Assembly: GCF_000979455.1 (NCBI RefSeq)
Contig: NZ_JJOY01000048.1
Coordinates: 62,001-126,000 of the forward strand
DNA: 64,000 nucleotides
Reading direction: 5' to 3'
Source: Methanosarcina sp. 2.H.T.1A.6
Lineage (GTDB): Archaea; Halobacteriota; Methanosarcinia; Methanosarcinales; Methanosarcinaceae
Shown here: one piece after another, positions 9,140 to 18,668 of the stretch
Numbering within the stretch: the stretch's first letter is position 1
How the letters are laid out: each line of letters opens with the position of its first letter
Program-made: the position numbers and the translations under genes
Notes under the pieces: generated by a model
What the model saw: only the letters and a program-made list of their open reading frames with translations
What the model was told of the DNA's origin: nothing
Database searches by the model: none

Positions 9140-11068
9140 TTAATCCTTTGAAAAACCAGGTGCACAGACTCCTACAAAGGTCATCTTTGTCTCCATTGGC
9201 GTATGCTTCCAGTCGGGTGGAGAGAGATACTCTATGCTGGTGTTTATCTTTATTGAGCTGGCCGGAAGCCCGAAATCTTTCATTGAATCCAGAATAAGTT
9301 CTTCTCCGACCCTGTGAGCGTATTCCACTGCTCCCCTGTACTGCTCGAATTTTTTCCTTCCAGCCGGGGTAAACACCAGAAAATTCTGGTCCGGATTTTC
9401 CATTAAATTGGGCCTTATAGTTATTTCAATTCTTTTGATTCCTTTTCCCACAAGGGCTCCAACCGCATTGCCTACTCTAGCCTGTTCAGGGACTATAATT
9501 TCTGCATCAATCAGAGCTTTCAGTTCTTCATGATAGGCTTTTACCGGCCCTCCCAGCAGGACGATGGGGATATTTATCTTATACTGGGCAGGGACTTCTC
9601 CCTCCAGCATCTTCTTTATTCCGTCTTTTCCCCTTCCTTCCATAATAAAGGACATCAGGCTGTAAGCCATGTTTCTGGCAACCTGCTGCTTCACTTTTTT
9701 GCAGAAGGCATGGATCCCCATCTGAGTAAAGCGGGAAAGTTTTTTGGCTCCTATCTGTGCGGTTTCGACATCCCATTCCGTATATTCCCCAAGGACATGG
9801 AGGGCATCCGTAGGTGTGAAGCCTATTGCATGGATCAGCCGCTGTTGCATCAGTGAGTCGAGAACTGCAGGAGAGGGGAAACGTTTCATTTTATTTAGGA
9901 TATCATGAATGGAAAGAGGTTCGTTTCCTATAACTTCCAGTAATTTCTTCTCACTTTCGGTGGGGTTGATGGGTGTAACACCGGTGCTGACAAAGAACTT
10001 TGTTGGCTGGATATGCTCATTGAGCATGGTTCTAAGGGGTACCGGGTTTTTTTCAAGTTTCTCCTTGAAATTGGGGTACTTTACTGCAGCAAAGCAGAGG
10101 GGCATGACTCTCCTTGGGCCTATCCTCACGCACTTTTTGAACCATACATGGCTGTCTCCCCCGTTTGCAGAGCTTTCCATTTTGATAGCCTTTATCCGGG
10201 TCTGCCAGCCTCCCACGATGGCGCCTCTCTCACAAAGTTTAGGGATTCCGTTTTCTATTATAGACACATCGGTGCTTGTCCCGCCTACATCGATTACGGC
10301 ACATGTGTCAAGTCCTGAAAGGTGTGAGGCTCCCATAATACTTGCAGCAGGGCCTGAAAATATCGTTTCGATGGGGCGCAGTTTTGCTCCTTTTATGTCT
10401 ATGACTGAGCCGTCACATTTCAGCATGAGGACCTTCGCATCAAGATCTCTTTCCTTTACTTCGGCGATAATTGAATGGATAAACTGATAGGTTATGGGAA
10501 TTAACTGGGCGTTCAGGACCGCGGTTGCTGCCCTTTCGTAGGCTCCCAGTTCCTGGGATAAGTCATGCCCGCAGACCACAGGATGCCCTGTCAGTTTAAG
10601 GATTACATTCTTTATCTTGAGCTCATGTTCCGGGTTTCTGGTACTGAAATAGGAAGAAACGGCAAATGCAGAGACTTTCTTTTTCATACTCACAGCAAAC
10701 TGTTCTACCGCAGTTATGTCAAGCGGGTGGAGTTCCTCTCCGTTGCTATCATGTCCGCCTCTAACCGTAATGTAGTAGTCGGCTGGGAGTTCCTTGGGGA
10801 TTGTGTAATCTCCTACAAGGATCAGGCCCACAGGATACCCTGTCCTTTCCAGGATGGTATTTGTTGAAAGAGTTGTGGAAACCGACACAAGTTTTACTTT
10901 CTTCAGGTATTCCGGATTCAACTTATTCATTGCATTTCGAATTCCGGTCATAAGGTCCGGATAGGTGGTAACCGCTTTGCTTGTATCAAGGATCCGGCTG
11001 TCCGAATCCCTTAAGATAACTGCATCAGTGTATGTTCCACCTGCGTCAATACCCAGACTATATTGCAT
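9140..11068 (-). CDS. HyuA-like ASKHA ATPase, copy 2
   Basis: Hydantoinase/oxoprolinase-A superfamily protein, about 642 residues, with an actin/Hsp70-like ATPase core: phosphate-1 loop GIDAGGTYTDA at residues 5-15, a STTLSTNT segment, and the phosphate-2 loop IDVGGTSTDV near 265. It lacks a HyuB partner, which argues against hydantoinase or acetone carboxylase activity. It is paired with a paralog of the same layout and sits between the Msr genes and mtaCB. ASKHA proteins include RamA and RACo, which reduce corrinoids using ATP, so a corrinoid-related role is a reasonable guess but no iron-sulfur motif is present. ATG 11068 is chosen over the upstream TTG at 11074. Confidence 0.75.
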   Translation of the reverse strand: MQYSLGIDAGGTYTDAVILRDSDSRILDTSKAVTTYPDLMTGIRNAMNKLNPEYLKKVKLVSVSTTLSTNTILERTGYPVGLILVGDYTIPKELPADYYITVRGGHDSNGEELHPLDITAVEQFAVSMKKKVSAFAVSSYFSTRNPEHELKIKNVILKLTGHPVVCGHDLSQELGAYERAATAVLNAQLIPITYQFIHSIIAEVKERDLDAKVLMLKCDGSVIDIKGAKLRPIETIFSGPAASIMGASHLSGLDTCAVIDVGGTSTDVSIIENGIPKLCERGAIVGGWQTRIKAIKMESSANGGDSHVWFKKCVRIGPRRVMPLCFAAVKYPNFKEKLEKNPVPLRTMLNEHIQPTKFFVSTGVTPINPTESEKKLLEVIGNEPLSIHDILNKMKRFPSPAVLDSLMQQRLIHAIGFTPTDALHVLGEYTEWDVETAQIGAKKLSRFTQMGIHAFCKKVKQQVARNMAYSLMSFIMEGRGKDGIKKMLEGEVPAQYKINIPIVLLGGPVKAYHEELKALIDAEIIVPEQARVGNAVGALVGKGIKRIEITIRPNLMENPDQNFLVFTPAGRKKFEQYRGAVEYAHRVGEELILDSMKDFGLPASSIKINTSIEYLSPPDWKHTPMETKMTFVGVCAPGFSKD

Positions 11069-11229
11069 TGTCAAAACAGCCCCATTTTTTACTCTATTTT
11101 AAGTGATCTATATCTTTTTTTAGCTGTATTCATTTCTCTTTTTAGCCGGATGTATTAAGATATTGCTTCAGATATATATATCTCTGCTTATATATTTCGG
11201 TCACGAAAGTTTGTTTTATTCTTTTCCTT

Positions 11230-13245
11230 TCAGCCTGTTACTGTGTTTTTCGGAACGCCGACCCCTACAAAAACAAGTTTTGTTTCCAGAGGTGCATCTG
11301 TCCAGCCGCTGGGCGCCAGGTGCTTCCTGCTGACATCTATCTTTATGTCCTCTTTTTCAAGCCCTGCACTGATCATGTAATCCATGACAAGCTGTCTCCC
11401 CAGCTTTTCTGCATATTCCAGAGCTTCGCCGTATATTTCAAATTTCTTCCTTTCTGAAGGGGAAAATACAATAAACTCGTTTTTCTTTTCTTGCCGAAGA
11501 GCACTTTCTATAATTTCACTCTCCGGAGCTATGCCGTATTCCTCATCATCTTCAGGTTTTTCTTCCCCTGACCTGGAAACAAGTCTTGTTTTTATGAGAA
11601 TCTCTACCCTTTTGATTCCTTTCCCAACAAGGGCGCCAACTGCATTGCCAACATCAGCGTGTTCGGGAACTATGAACCCGGCATTAATCAGTCTACTCAG
11701 TTCTTTCACATATGCCCATGCAGGCCCTCCTAGAAGGACCACAGGAATTTCTATTCTAAACCGCGTAAAGTTTTTTCCCATAAGTACTCTGTCAATCTCG
11801 GATCTGGGCATTCCTTCTATCAGATATGCGATAAGGTCTTCGGCAATGTTGTGCGCAACCCTGCGCTTTACTTCAGCACTGAAAGCCTCCGGGCTTAGCT
11901 TCAGTGGCCTCCCGAGTATGTAAGCCCCGATCCTTGCAGCTTCCACATCCCATTCGGTATATTCCCCAAGGACATGCAGGGCATCGGTGGGTGTAAAACC
12001 TATAGCCTGAATCAGCCTTTTCTGTATCAGTGAATCGAGCATTGAAGGCGAGGGGCGTTTTTTCAGTGCTATTAGCAGATCTCCGAAGGAAACAGGCTCT
12101 TTTCCGATATGCCTGTATATCTCACGTTCTCCTGCTTTCAGCTCAATAGGCCTGAAATCCGTACGAACAAAAAATTTCGTTACCTGGATGTTTTCACAGA
12201 GATAACCTTTTGCTACTCTGTTATGCTTAAGTTTCTCCCTGAATTCGGGATATATCTCAGAAGCCCTGCAGAGAGGAATAACCCGGCGGGGGCCTAAGTT
12301 GATCCGGTCGCCCTTAAGCCATATATGGCTGTCTCCTCCGGTTGCTGAGGTCTCCATACGGATAGCTTTTACGCGGGTCTGCCAGCCTCCGACTATCGCA
12401 CCTGTGCTGCTGAGTTGTGGGAGCCCGTTCTGCATCATGGCTACGTCCGTACTCGTGCCCCCAACATCAATAACAGCGCATGTGTCAAGCCTGCTGAGGT
12501 GAGAGGCCCCCACAAGGCTCGCGGCAGGCCCTGAAAAGATAGTTTCAATGGGTTTTTCCAGAGCCTCTTCGATTCCAACTACTGACCCGTCGCATTTTAG
12601 CATCAGCATGTTTGCGCTGATCCCGCGGCTTTCAAATTCTTTGATTATTGACTGGATAAACTTATGGGTAATCGGGATTAGCTGAGCATTCAGAAAAGCA
12701 GTTATGGCCCTTTCATAGGCCCCAAGGTCCTGGGACAGCTCATGGCCGCAAACAACCGGGTGCCCGGTAAGTTCCTTTACAGCTTTTTTGACGGCAAGCT
12801 CGTGTTCGGGGTTTCGGTTGCTGAAGTACGAAGAAACCGCAAAAGCAGAAACTTTATTCTGTACTTTGAGGGCGAATTCTTCTACTGAATCAAGGTCCAG
12901 GGCTTTTAGTTCTTCTCCATCGATGTTATGCCCGCCTGAGACTGCTACCCAGTAGTCTGTTGGAAGTTTCTCCGGGATCACATAGTCTCCGATCATGATC
13001 AGTCCTACCGGAAATCCGGTGTTTTCCAGAATCGTATTTGTGGACAGGGTGGTGGAGACGGATACGAGCTTTATGTCTTTAAGATAGCCGGGGTCCAGTC
13101 TGTCGATTGCATTTTTCATTCCCGGCAGAGGGTCGGGGTAGGTCGTCAGAGCTTTGCTCGCCTCAACTACTTCTCCATCAGAATCCCTTATGATAACGGC
13201 ATCAGTATAGGTGCCCCCTGCATCGATTCCAAGACTGAAGTGCAT
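11230..13245 (-). CDS. HyuA-like ASKHA ATPase, copy 1
   Basis: Paralog of the previous gene, 671 residues, with the same ATPase loops (GIDAGGTYTDA at 6-16; IDVGGTSTDV near 267) and GLVGK-type C-terminal strands. It has an acidic insertion of about 25 residues (EKPEDDEEYG region, about residue 575) that the other copy lacks. GAGGT precedes ATG 13245 at a good distance. A 160-base gap with TATA-like sequences separates the two genes, so each may have its own promoter. Tandem duplication followed by divergence is clear from aligned motifs. Function unknown; the substrate could be a small amide, or the protein could be an activase. Confidence 0.75.
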   Translation of the reverse strand: MHFSLGIDAGGTYTDAVIIRDSDGEVVEASKALTTYPDPLPGMKNAIDRLDPGYLKDIKLVSVSTTLSTNTILENTGFPVGLIMIGDYVIPEKLPTDYWVAVSGGHNIDGEELKALDLDSVEEFALKVQNKVSAFAVSSYFSNRNPEHELAVKKAVKELTGHPVVCGHELSQDLGAYERAITAFLNAQLIPITHKFIQSIIKEFESRGISANMLMLKCDGSVVGIEEALEKPIETIFSGPAASLVGASHLSRLDTCAVIDVGGTSTDVAMMQNGLPQLSSTGAIVGGWQTRVKAIRMETSATGGDSHIWLKGDRINLGPRRVIPLCRASEIYPEFREKLKHNRVAKGYLCENIQVTKFFVRTDFRPIELKAGEREIYRHIGKEPVSFGDLLIALKKRPSPSMLDSLIQKRLIQAIGFTPTDALHVLGEYTEWDVEAARIGAYILGRPLKLSPEAFSAEVKRRVAHNIAEDLIAYLIEGMPRSEIDRVLMGKNFTRFRIEIPVVLLGGPAWAYVKELSRLINAGFIVPEHADVGNAVGALVGKGIKRVEILIKTRLVSRSGEEKPEDDEEYGIAPESEIIESALRQEKKNEFIVFSPSERKKFEIYGEALEYAEKLGRQLVMDYMISAGLEKEDIKIDVSRKHLAPSGWTDAPLETKLVFVGVGVPKNTVTG

Positions 13246-13538
13246 TTTCTTACTTACCTCTTTTGTGAATTGGATAACGGCTTCTTCAGGCGTTTCGGAA
13301 AGTTATTAGTTTCTAGTAATGTTTCTGTTAAGATACTATTAAACAACCTGGCCAGTTTTCGGGCTCTGGCTCATGGTCAGATTCCGGCTGGTTAAAGCTT
13401 GTTATTATTATTTTAATCTGAATAGTTGTTAAACATGTAGTAGCTACATGGATATCTGATTTCAGAACTTCTTATCTTTTTCTGGAAAAAACAATTTCTC
13501 TCAAGGGCAGGTTCTGCTTTTATAAGGGTATATATGCC

Positions 13539-14402
13539 CTACCCATAGGCTGTTTTCAGTCTCGTTTCCACCAGGTCTGCAATCTCTTTAACTTCCTGAA
13601 TATTCAGAGAGCTATTTACAGTAATACAAGCATTAATTGCTATCCCGTTTCCTATCCTCCTTGTTTTAAGCTCGCCAGAATCCAGTACTCCTTCGGTTCT
13701 GTTTATTATCTCCCTGATCTTCCGATTGTTTTCTTCATCAAGGGAAGCTTCTATGAGTTCGTTGGCAGTACCGTAGAGGAGCTTGCTCGAGGTTCCGAGA
13801 AGGTAAAGGCTTAAAAGAACTGCAATAAGAGAATCAGCTATAGCCCAATTTTTTCCGGGGAGAAACGTGCATCCTATGCCCAGAGTAACAATACATGAAA
13901 AAAATAGACTTCTGATGTGAGTTTTTCTGGTATAAGAGTCAATTTCTGAGGAAATACCCTCAGTTTGCTTTCCGGCTCTCCTATTTAAAAAATGAATAAT
14001 TTCTTTTGATACAAGGGTAAAAGCAGCTGCGTAGAGTGCAAACATTTCAGGGGTTTCTGTCCCTCTTCCCTGTATAAACATAAGTAGCTCTCCTGAAGCT
14101 AGAGTTAATGATTGTACTCCAGCAAAAAGAAGCACACATGCTCCTGCTCCCGTAAAGAGGGTCGTAATTTTCCCATATCCATAATTATGGTTCCAGTCTT
14201 CGGGTTTGCTGGTGATAAAATGGTCCAGAAGTTTTACGGATTCGCCGATTAACTCTGAAAAGGAACGGATTGCATCCGCAAGAAGTGCTGTGCTGTTTCC
14301 CAACAGTCCTGCAATCAATTTAACAAAAGTTAGTACGAGACTAAAAAAAAGCCCTGTATATGATCTGTTCCGGAGGTTATTCAAATTTTTGTCCGCTTTC
14401 AT
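13539..14402 (-). CDS. Cation diffusion facilitator family transporter, atypical
   Basis: Membrane protein of 287 residues with about five or six hydrophobic segments and a C-terminal cytoplasmic domain of about 85 residues, as in CDF metal exporters. The N-terminal segment LLADAIRSFSE matches the CDF TM2 signature, but where most members have HS-x-x-D it has RS and a terminal Glu, and the TM5 segment HIRSLFFSC lacks the Asp of the usual HxRSDxxS pattern. It may carry a different ion or be inactive. It lies upstream of the acetate-transporter-like gene on the same strand, 370 bases apart, so it is probably independent. Confidence 0.7.
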   Translation of the reverse strand: MKADKNLNNLRNRSYTGLFFSLVLTFVKLIAGLLGNSTALLADAIRSFSELIGESVKLLDHFITSKPEDWNHNYGYGKITTLFTGAGACVLLFAGVQSLTLASGELLMFIQGRGTETPEMFALYAAAFTLVSKEIIHFLNRRAGKQTEGISSEIDSYTRKTHIRSLFFSCIVTLGIGCTFLPGKNWAIADSLIAVLLSLYLLGTSSKLLYGTANELIEASLDEENNRKIREIINRTEGVLDSGELKTRRIGNGIAINACITVNSSLNIQEVKEIADLVETRLKTAYG

Positions 14403-14772
14403 CCGAAATTCTCCTTAATGATTGTTTTAATCCTCCTTTATAAAGCGGGCCCATTTGACCAGGTTGAAAAGAGATTGCTTTATTATTGAAATAATTTTAA
14501 AAATTTATAAGACCTCGAAGGCCTACATTTTCCCTGCCGCGGTACATAACGCAGCATTTTCAGCCACTAAAATCCATATATCTCGGAGAGGGTGAGTATA
14601 TTGAAAACACAGATTTATAACCTGTGTCTTCAAGGGTTGAGAACTTTTTCGAGCTTTAGGTCCTGTTTTTGCCCTGTCGTTTTTGTGGGTTTTGTAGGCC
14701 GTCGAGGTTGGTGTAGGTATTCCTCAGATACCTTTTTTTTACTGAGGGTTTTATGCTATCATTACTTTATCT
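14403..14772. other. Intergenic region upstream of the CDF gene
   Basis: Contains TATA-like sequences near 14500 and a small hairpin (ACACAG / CTGTGT, about 14609-14630). No credible coding frame or RNA gene seen. Confidence 0.4.
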
Positions 14773-15357
14773 TCAGAGTGGAGCAACTGTCTTTCCATGA
14801 ACTTCATTCATTACCATGGCAAGAGCCGTATACAGAGATCCAAGACCCATAATAAGTCCAACGTATCCAGCCACTACAAGCAGCCCGGTACTTCCGGTTG
14901 CGTTTACAACGGCAAGCAGCATAAATAGTATAAATAATGTCACAAATACAAACTGAAGGGCTCTGACTCCGATCTTCATTGTAATGATCAACATAACAAA
15001 GGTGTACACACCCCAGATGAAGAGATATGCGGCCATAGCGACTCCAGAAGAGGCTTCCGCCCAGCCCATTGCAGGCATTACAAGCAGTCCGGCCAGTGAG
15101 AACCAGAAAAGGCCGAATGCCGAAAATGCAGTTCCTGCAAAAATATCTCCTTTCTTCCAGGACATGATTCCTGCAAACACCTGGGCAAATCCTCCCAGGA
15201 ATATTGCCATGGAGACAATCATTGACTCCACAGGGTATACGCCGATGTAGCTCAGACTCAACAGGACTGCAGCGAGACCCAGGCCGGTAAAGCCGAGAGG
15301 AGCGGCATTTGCAGTTTTGTCGATTATTATGGTAGAAGTTCCTACGTTTTCGCTCAT
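14773..15357 (-). CDS. GPR1/FUN34/YaaH acetate transporter family protein
   Basis: Integral membrane protein of 194 residues with six hydrophobic segments and the family signature NAAPLGF near residue 21 (usual form NPAPLG). Members transport acetate or succinate with protons; M. mazei AceP is the characterised methanosarcinal example as I recall. The start is set at ATG 15357 because the AGGGG site then has proper spacing; an ATG two codons upstream is too close. It sits just downstream of mtaB on the same strand but a T-rich terminator lies between. It may move acetate made during growth on methyl compounds, or serve acetoclastic growth. Confidence 0.85.
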   Translation of the reverse strand: MSENVGTSTIIIDKTANAAPLGFTGLGLAAVLLSLSYIGVYPVESMIVSMAIFLGGFAQVFAGIMSWKKGDIFAGTAFSAFGLFWFSLAGLLVMPAMGWAEASSGVAMAAYLFIWGVYTFVMLIITMKIGVRALQFVFVTLFILFMLLAVVNATGSTGLLVVAGYVGLIMGLGSLYTALAMVMNEVHGKTVAPL

Positions 15358-15379
15358 GATCATTCCCCTGAAGCCATTT

Positions 15380-15400
15380 TTAAAAAAAATTAAAAAAAGA
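15380..15400 (-). terminator. Oligo-T terminator after mtaB
   Basis: On the minus strand two T7-T8 runs follow the mtaB stop codon within 30 bases, the usual archaeal intrinsic termination signal. It overlaps the leader of the downstream transporter gene, so that gene likely depends on readthrough or on a promoter inside mtaB. Confidence 0.6.
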
Positions 15401-15410
15401 AGTTTGGGGC

Positions 15411-16796
15411 TTAGAGCCCGTAGTTTTCAGGTCTGAAAACTGCAACTTCCTGTTTGTATTTAGTCAGGCTTTCACTCATGAACTTGTCAGCATCATCGGT
15501 AAGGGCTACAAGGTCGGCTTTAACCTTTGCAAGAGCATTGGTTTCGAACCTTGTAAGTCTGAGCTTGCCGGAGTTGATGCCTTCTTCTACAATGTTACAG
15601 CACTCAATTGCAGCATTCTTGGAACGGAGGTAGTTGTTGTTTCCGTCCTTTGCAATTGCCTGGCCTACCTTGTAGGCGTTGTCATAGGCGAGGACATATC
15701 CCTGTGGGTCTCTGTACTTGTCAGAGAGTGTGAGGATGTCCCTGAGGTCCTTTCCTTTTCCGAGTTTCAGAGCGGTGTTCATCATGGAACAGTCGTATGC
15801 AAGAGTCTCGGACCAGCACTGAACTGTGGTACCGCCGAATTCACCGTGGTATTCAACGGATTCGTTGGACCAGAGGTCACAGCACTGCATGGTCAGGTTA
15901 CCCATTACGTCAGAGTGGGCGCAGGTGGAAGTCTTACCTTCCTGAGCAATTGGTACACCAGATATGGATTTTATGATGGTGTTTTCGTATCCGCAGTCCT
16001 TCCCGGGGCCAGTTGCGCCTGCTTCATATGCACAGAGGGACCTTGATGCAGATATTGCCCTTGCAACGATTGCAGTTGTGTGGGCAAGGTTCTTGTCAAG
16101 CAGGCCGCCTGCGATGAACATTGCAGTGTTTGCCTGGGCACAGTCTGTGTCACCGGCTGCAACTACTCCGTTCTTCTTTGCAATGTCTGCAATGTCGGAC
16201 CAGATCATTTCCATGTCCATGCTGCCGAGCACACCGATACCGAAGAGGATACCTGCAGTGTCGTTCCTGAGGATAGAGTAGTCGAATACTTCCTTACCAC
16301 CCATGCTCTCTACGGAAAGCATGTCAGCACCGTTCTGGGCACACTGTTCAAAGGCTTCCATAAAGGTTGTGTACTTGTCTCCTCTGAGCTGGAGATAGTC
16401 ACGGTCTTCACGGATGTCCCCGATTGTGTGGCGGAGTGCGCACTTTATGCCGTATTCATCGTGGTATTCTTCCATGATGGTCTTCTGGGCATGTGCAACA
16501 GCGCCTCCCCAGTCGGGGTTGTTGGACATCTGCTCGACGTGTTCGGTTTCGAGTACGATTGAAGGTGCACCGATCTGGACCATTCTTGCCATTGCGTCGG
16601 TGGTAATCCTTTCGTATTCTTTAATGAGTTTGTCTTTAGATTTGCCTGCCTGAGGTCTCGGGGCATAGTTCAGTTCAGGAGTTGTGTATCCAGCACCGAT
16701 CTCGAGGCCAAGGCCTGCCTTTACGGGGTATTTTGAGTTCCCGAAAAGCATGTCATCTGCTTTAGCGTAAGCCATTGAAGTGTATTTCTTTACCAT
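15411..16796 (-). CDS. mtaB: MtaB, methanol:corrinoid methyltransferase
   Basis: Catalyses methyl transfer from methanol to the Co(I) corrinoid of MtaC, the first step of methanol methanogenesis, in the cytoplasm. 461 residues, full length. The zinc ligands known in M. barkeri MtaB (Glu164, Cys220, Cys269) are present one position earlier: E163 (SVES), C219 (DTDC) and C268 (KDCG). It starts 13 bases after mtaC and forms its operon. The codon choice is that of a highly expressed gene. Position next to two Msr genes and mtsF suggests the mtaCB2 isozyme of M. acetivorans; the isozyme number is inferred from memory of that locus. Confidence 0.95.
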   Translation of the reverse strand: MVKKYTSMAYAKADDMLFGNSKYPVKAGLGLEIGAGYTTPELNYAPRPQAGKSKDKLIKEYERITTDAMARMVQIGAPSIVLETEHVEQMSNNPDWGGAVAHAQKTIMEEYHDEYGIKCALRHTIGDIREDRDYLQLRGDKYTTFMEAFEQCAQNGADMLSVESMGGKEVFDYSILRNDTAGILFGIGVLGSMDMEMIWSDIADIAKKNGVVAAGDTDCAQANTAMFIAGGLLDKNLAHTTAIVARAISASRSLCAYEAGATGPGKDCGYENTIIKSISGVPIAQEGKTSTCAHSDVMGNLTMQCCDLWSNESVEYHGEFGGTTVQCWSETLAYDCSMMNTALKLGKGKDLRDILTLSDKYRDPQGYVLAYDNAYKVGQAIAKDGNNNYLRSKNAAIECCNIVEEGINSGKLRLTRFETNALAKVKADLVALTDDADKFMSESLTKYKQEVAVFRPENYGL

Positions 16797-16809
16797 TTTG
16801 CTCCCTCCC

Positions 16810-17586
16810 TTAGTGCTTGTGGAATTCTGCTCTTAACTTCTCTATGTCGTTCCCACTGGCAAGGATTGCATCAGCAATCTTCACAGCGTCTGAAGCTTCT
16901 TCACCATAAACTCCGAGGTCATATTGTGCAACGAAGTCCTGGTTCACAGCACCGCCACCACATGCAAAGGGCAGTTTTAATCCCTTCTCAAGGAGCTTGT
17001 CATTGATTTCCTTGAATGCATACATGGTGGTTGTCATGAGAGCAGTACCTGTAAGCAGTATTGGTTTATCTTTTACAACAGCTTCAATGACTTCGTCAAC
17101 AGGGACATCTCTGCCCAGGTCAGTTACGTCATAGCCGGCTGCTCTCAGGAGGGCAGCAACAATGTTCTTTCCGATGTCGTGCACGTCACCTTCTGCAACA
17201 TGGCAGACAACCGTGCCCTTGGGCTCGGGTACTTCGGTGGTCTGGGATTTGCAGAATTCAATACCATTCAGCATGGCATCGGCAGACATCATAACATTGG
17301 GGAGGAAAATGATACCATCGTCGTAGAGCTTGGATACAACACCCATGCCTATCATCAGAGCATCATTGATAAGGTCGATTGGCTTCTTGCCTGCAGCGAT
17401 TGCGGCTTTGAGTCCGTCAACCACGTCTTCTTCTTCTCCCTCATAGATTGATTTTGCAATCGGATAGATGAGTTCATCCTTCGGGTAAAGCTCTTCTGCT
17501 GCTTCGTCAGGAGTCATTTCCTTTTCGAGGGCGACGTTGTAGCGTACTAATATGCCATCGATGTCTTCCAGTTTCAAATCCAACAT
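16810..17586 (-). CDS. mtaC: MtaC, methanol corrinoid protein
   Basis: Corrinoid-carrying protein of 258 residues that accepts the methyl group from MtaB and delivers it to a MtaA-type methyltransferase. N-terminal helical cap domain (about 40-120), then a Rossmann-like B12 domain with the DxHxxG motif D134-V-H136-D-I-G; His136 is the lower axial cobalt ligand. A GGAGG-like site precedes ATG 17586. It is first in the mtaCB operon, with a gene-free upstream region of about 1.1 kb that fits the long leaders known for Methanosarcina mta transcripts. No mtaA lies in the window, so the CoM methyltransferase step is supplied elsewhere or by the MtbA-like protein here. Confidence 0.95.
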   Translation of the reverse strand: MLDLKLEDIDGILVRYNVALEKEMTPDEAAEELYPKDELIYPIAKSIYEGEEEDVVDGLKAAIAAGKKPIDLINDALMIGMGVVSKLYDDGIIFLPNVMMSADAMLNGIEFCKSQTTEVPEPKGTVVCHVAEGDVHDIGKNIVAALLRAAGYDVTDLGRDVPVDEVIEAVVKDKPILLTGTALMTTTMYAFKEINDKLLEKGLKLPFACGGGAVNQDFVAQYDLGVYGEEASDAVKIADAILASGNDIEKLRAEFHKH

Positions 17587-18668
17587 ATTTTAACCTCCAT
17601 TTCATAATGAAGAGATCTCAGATTGCTCAGATCTTCGATCCTGCAAGTTACATCTTCCTGAACTTTCGGGTATTTCTTCCGAAATACTTTCTGAAACAAT
17701 GTAAATGAATTCGAAAACCTCCAGATCGAATTCTTTCCATTGTGGGGGTATGGATAACCTCTTGATGGTGTACTGGTTGCACAAATGTGCTGAATTACAG
17801 GTCAATTTTCCTGTTTTTCAGGCTTCTCAGGAATGTTACTGATTTCCCGGAATTCCGGATTTCCAGTTCCCATTTTCCTGTGCCAGTAGACCGTTTTTCC
17901 CAGTTTACTTATGAAAGGTGTACTCCCTTTACTATTCGGGAATTCACTTGCAATTTAAAGTTAGATTTCCTCGCATATACCTTCATCTATGCTAATTTTT
18001 GCGCAGCTATAATTTTATAGTTGTCACTCCAATTTTCTCCGCAAATGATTTTATAAAAAAGAATTGTTTTTTTGTTTCCATTGATTTGATCAATGGTATC
18101 AAAATTTATAGAGCAATTATCCTCTTTTCAGGGATATCTCTTATTGCGGATATTGAAGATACACAGGCTTTTATTTGAGCTATGAAAGTTAATCAAGTGG
18201 ATTTGTTTTTTCTGGAATATTTAATCAGGCAAAATAAGGTCCACCTGGATTTTATCTTGAACGCATGCAAGTATAGTTTACATGCTCAATTGTTTTTCTT
18301 CATTTTTCCAGATATTTTATTTTTCTTCCTAATATATAACTGGATTTTCAAAGTTCAGGTCTTTAAATTGTTCCTGAGTCTGGTTAAATCCTATTTTTTG
18401 CCTTTTTTCCGCCGTTTTTTAAAATATGGGCGAACTTTTCCCTGGTAAGTTATTGCATCTCTGTTTTTAATTTCTTCTTATGCTAACTTCCAAATATTTT
18501 CGGTAAATTTATTGCTCTCCAGAAGCCAGGTTTTTCCGGACGGCTGAAAGAGTACTTTACCTCTCTATATAAGGGGTTTCTTTCGGGTAAGGATCGAGGA
18601 CAATTCGATCCTATATAAAGTTGTTGTATGTCCGGTCAAGGCTTCCCTTGACCTGAAACGTATTTCCG
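17587..18668 (-). promoter_or_regulatory. Long upstream region of mtaCB
   Basis: About 1.08 kb without a supported gene. On the minus strand the best TATA-like element is CTATAAATT at about 18099-18107, which would give a leader near 500 nt; another lies at about 18050. Long mta leaders and Msr control are known in Methanosarcina, so operators are expected here, but I cannot pick one out. The distal part also carries 3' sequence of the COG0523 gene's transcript. Confidence 0.5.

Noticed and set aside
9140-13245. Hydantoinase or acetone carboxylase A subunits
   Set aside because: No B or C subunit genes nearby and the locus is methylotrophic, so the annotation would be by similarity only.
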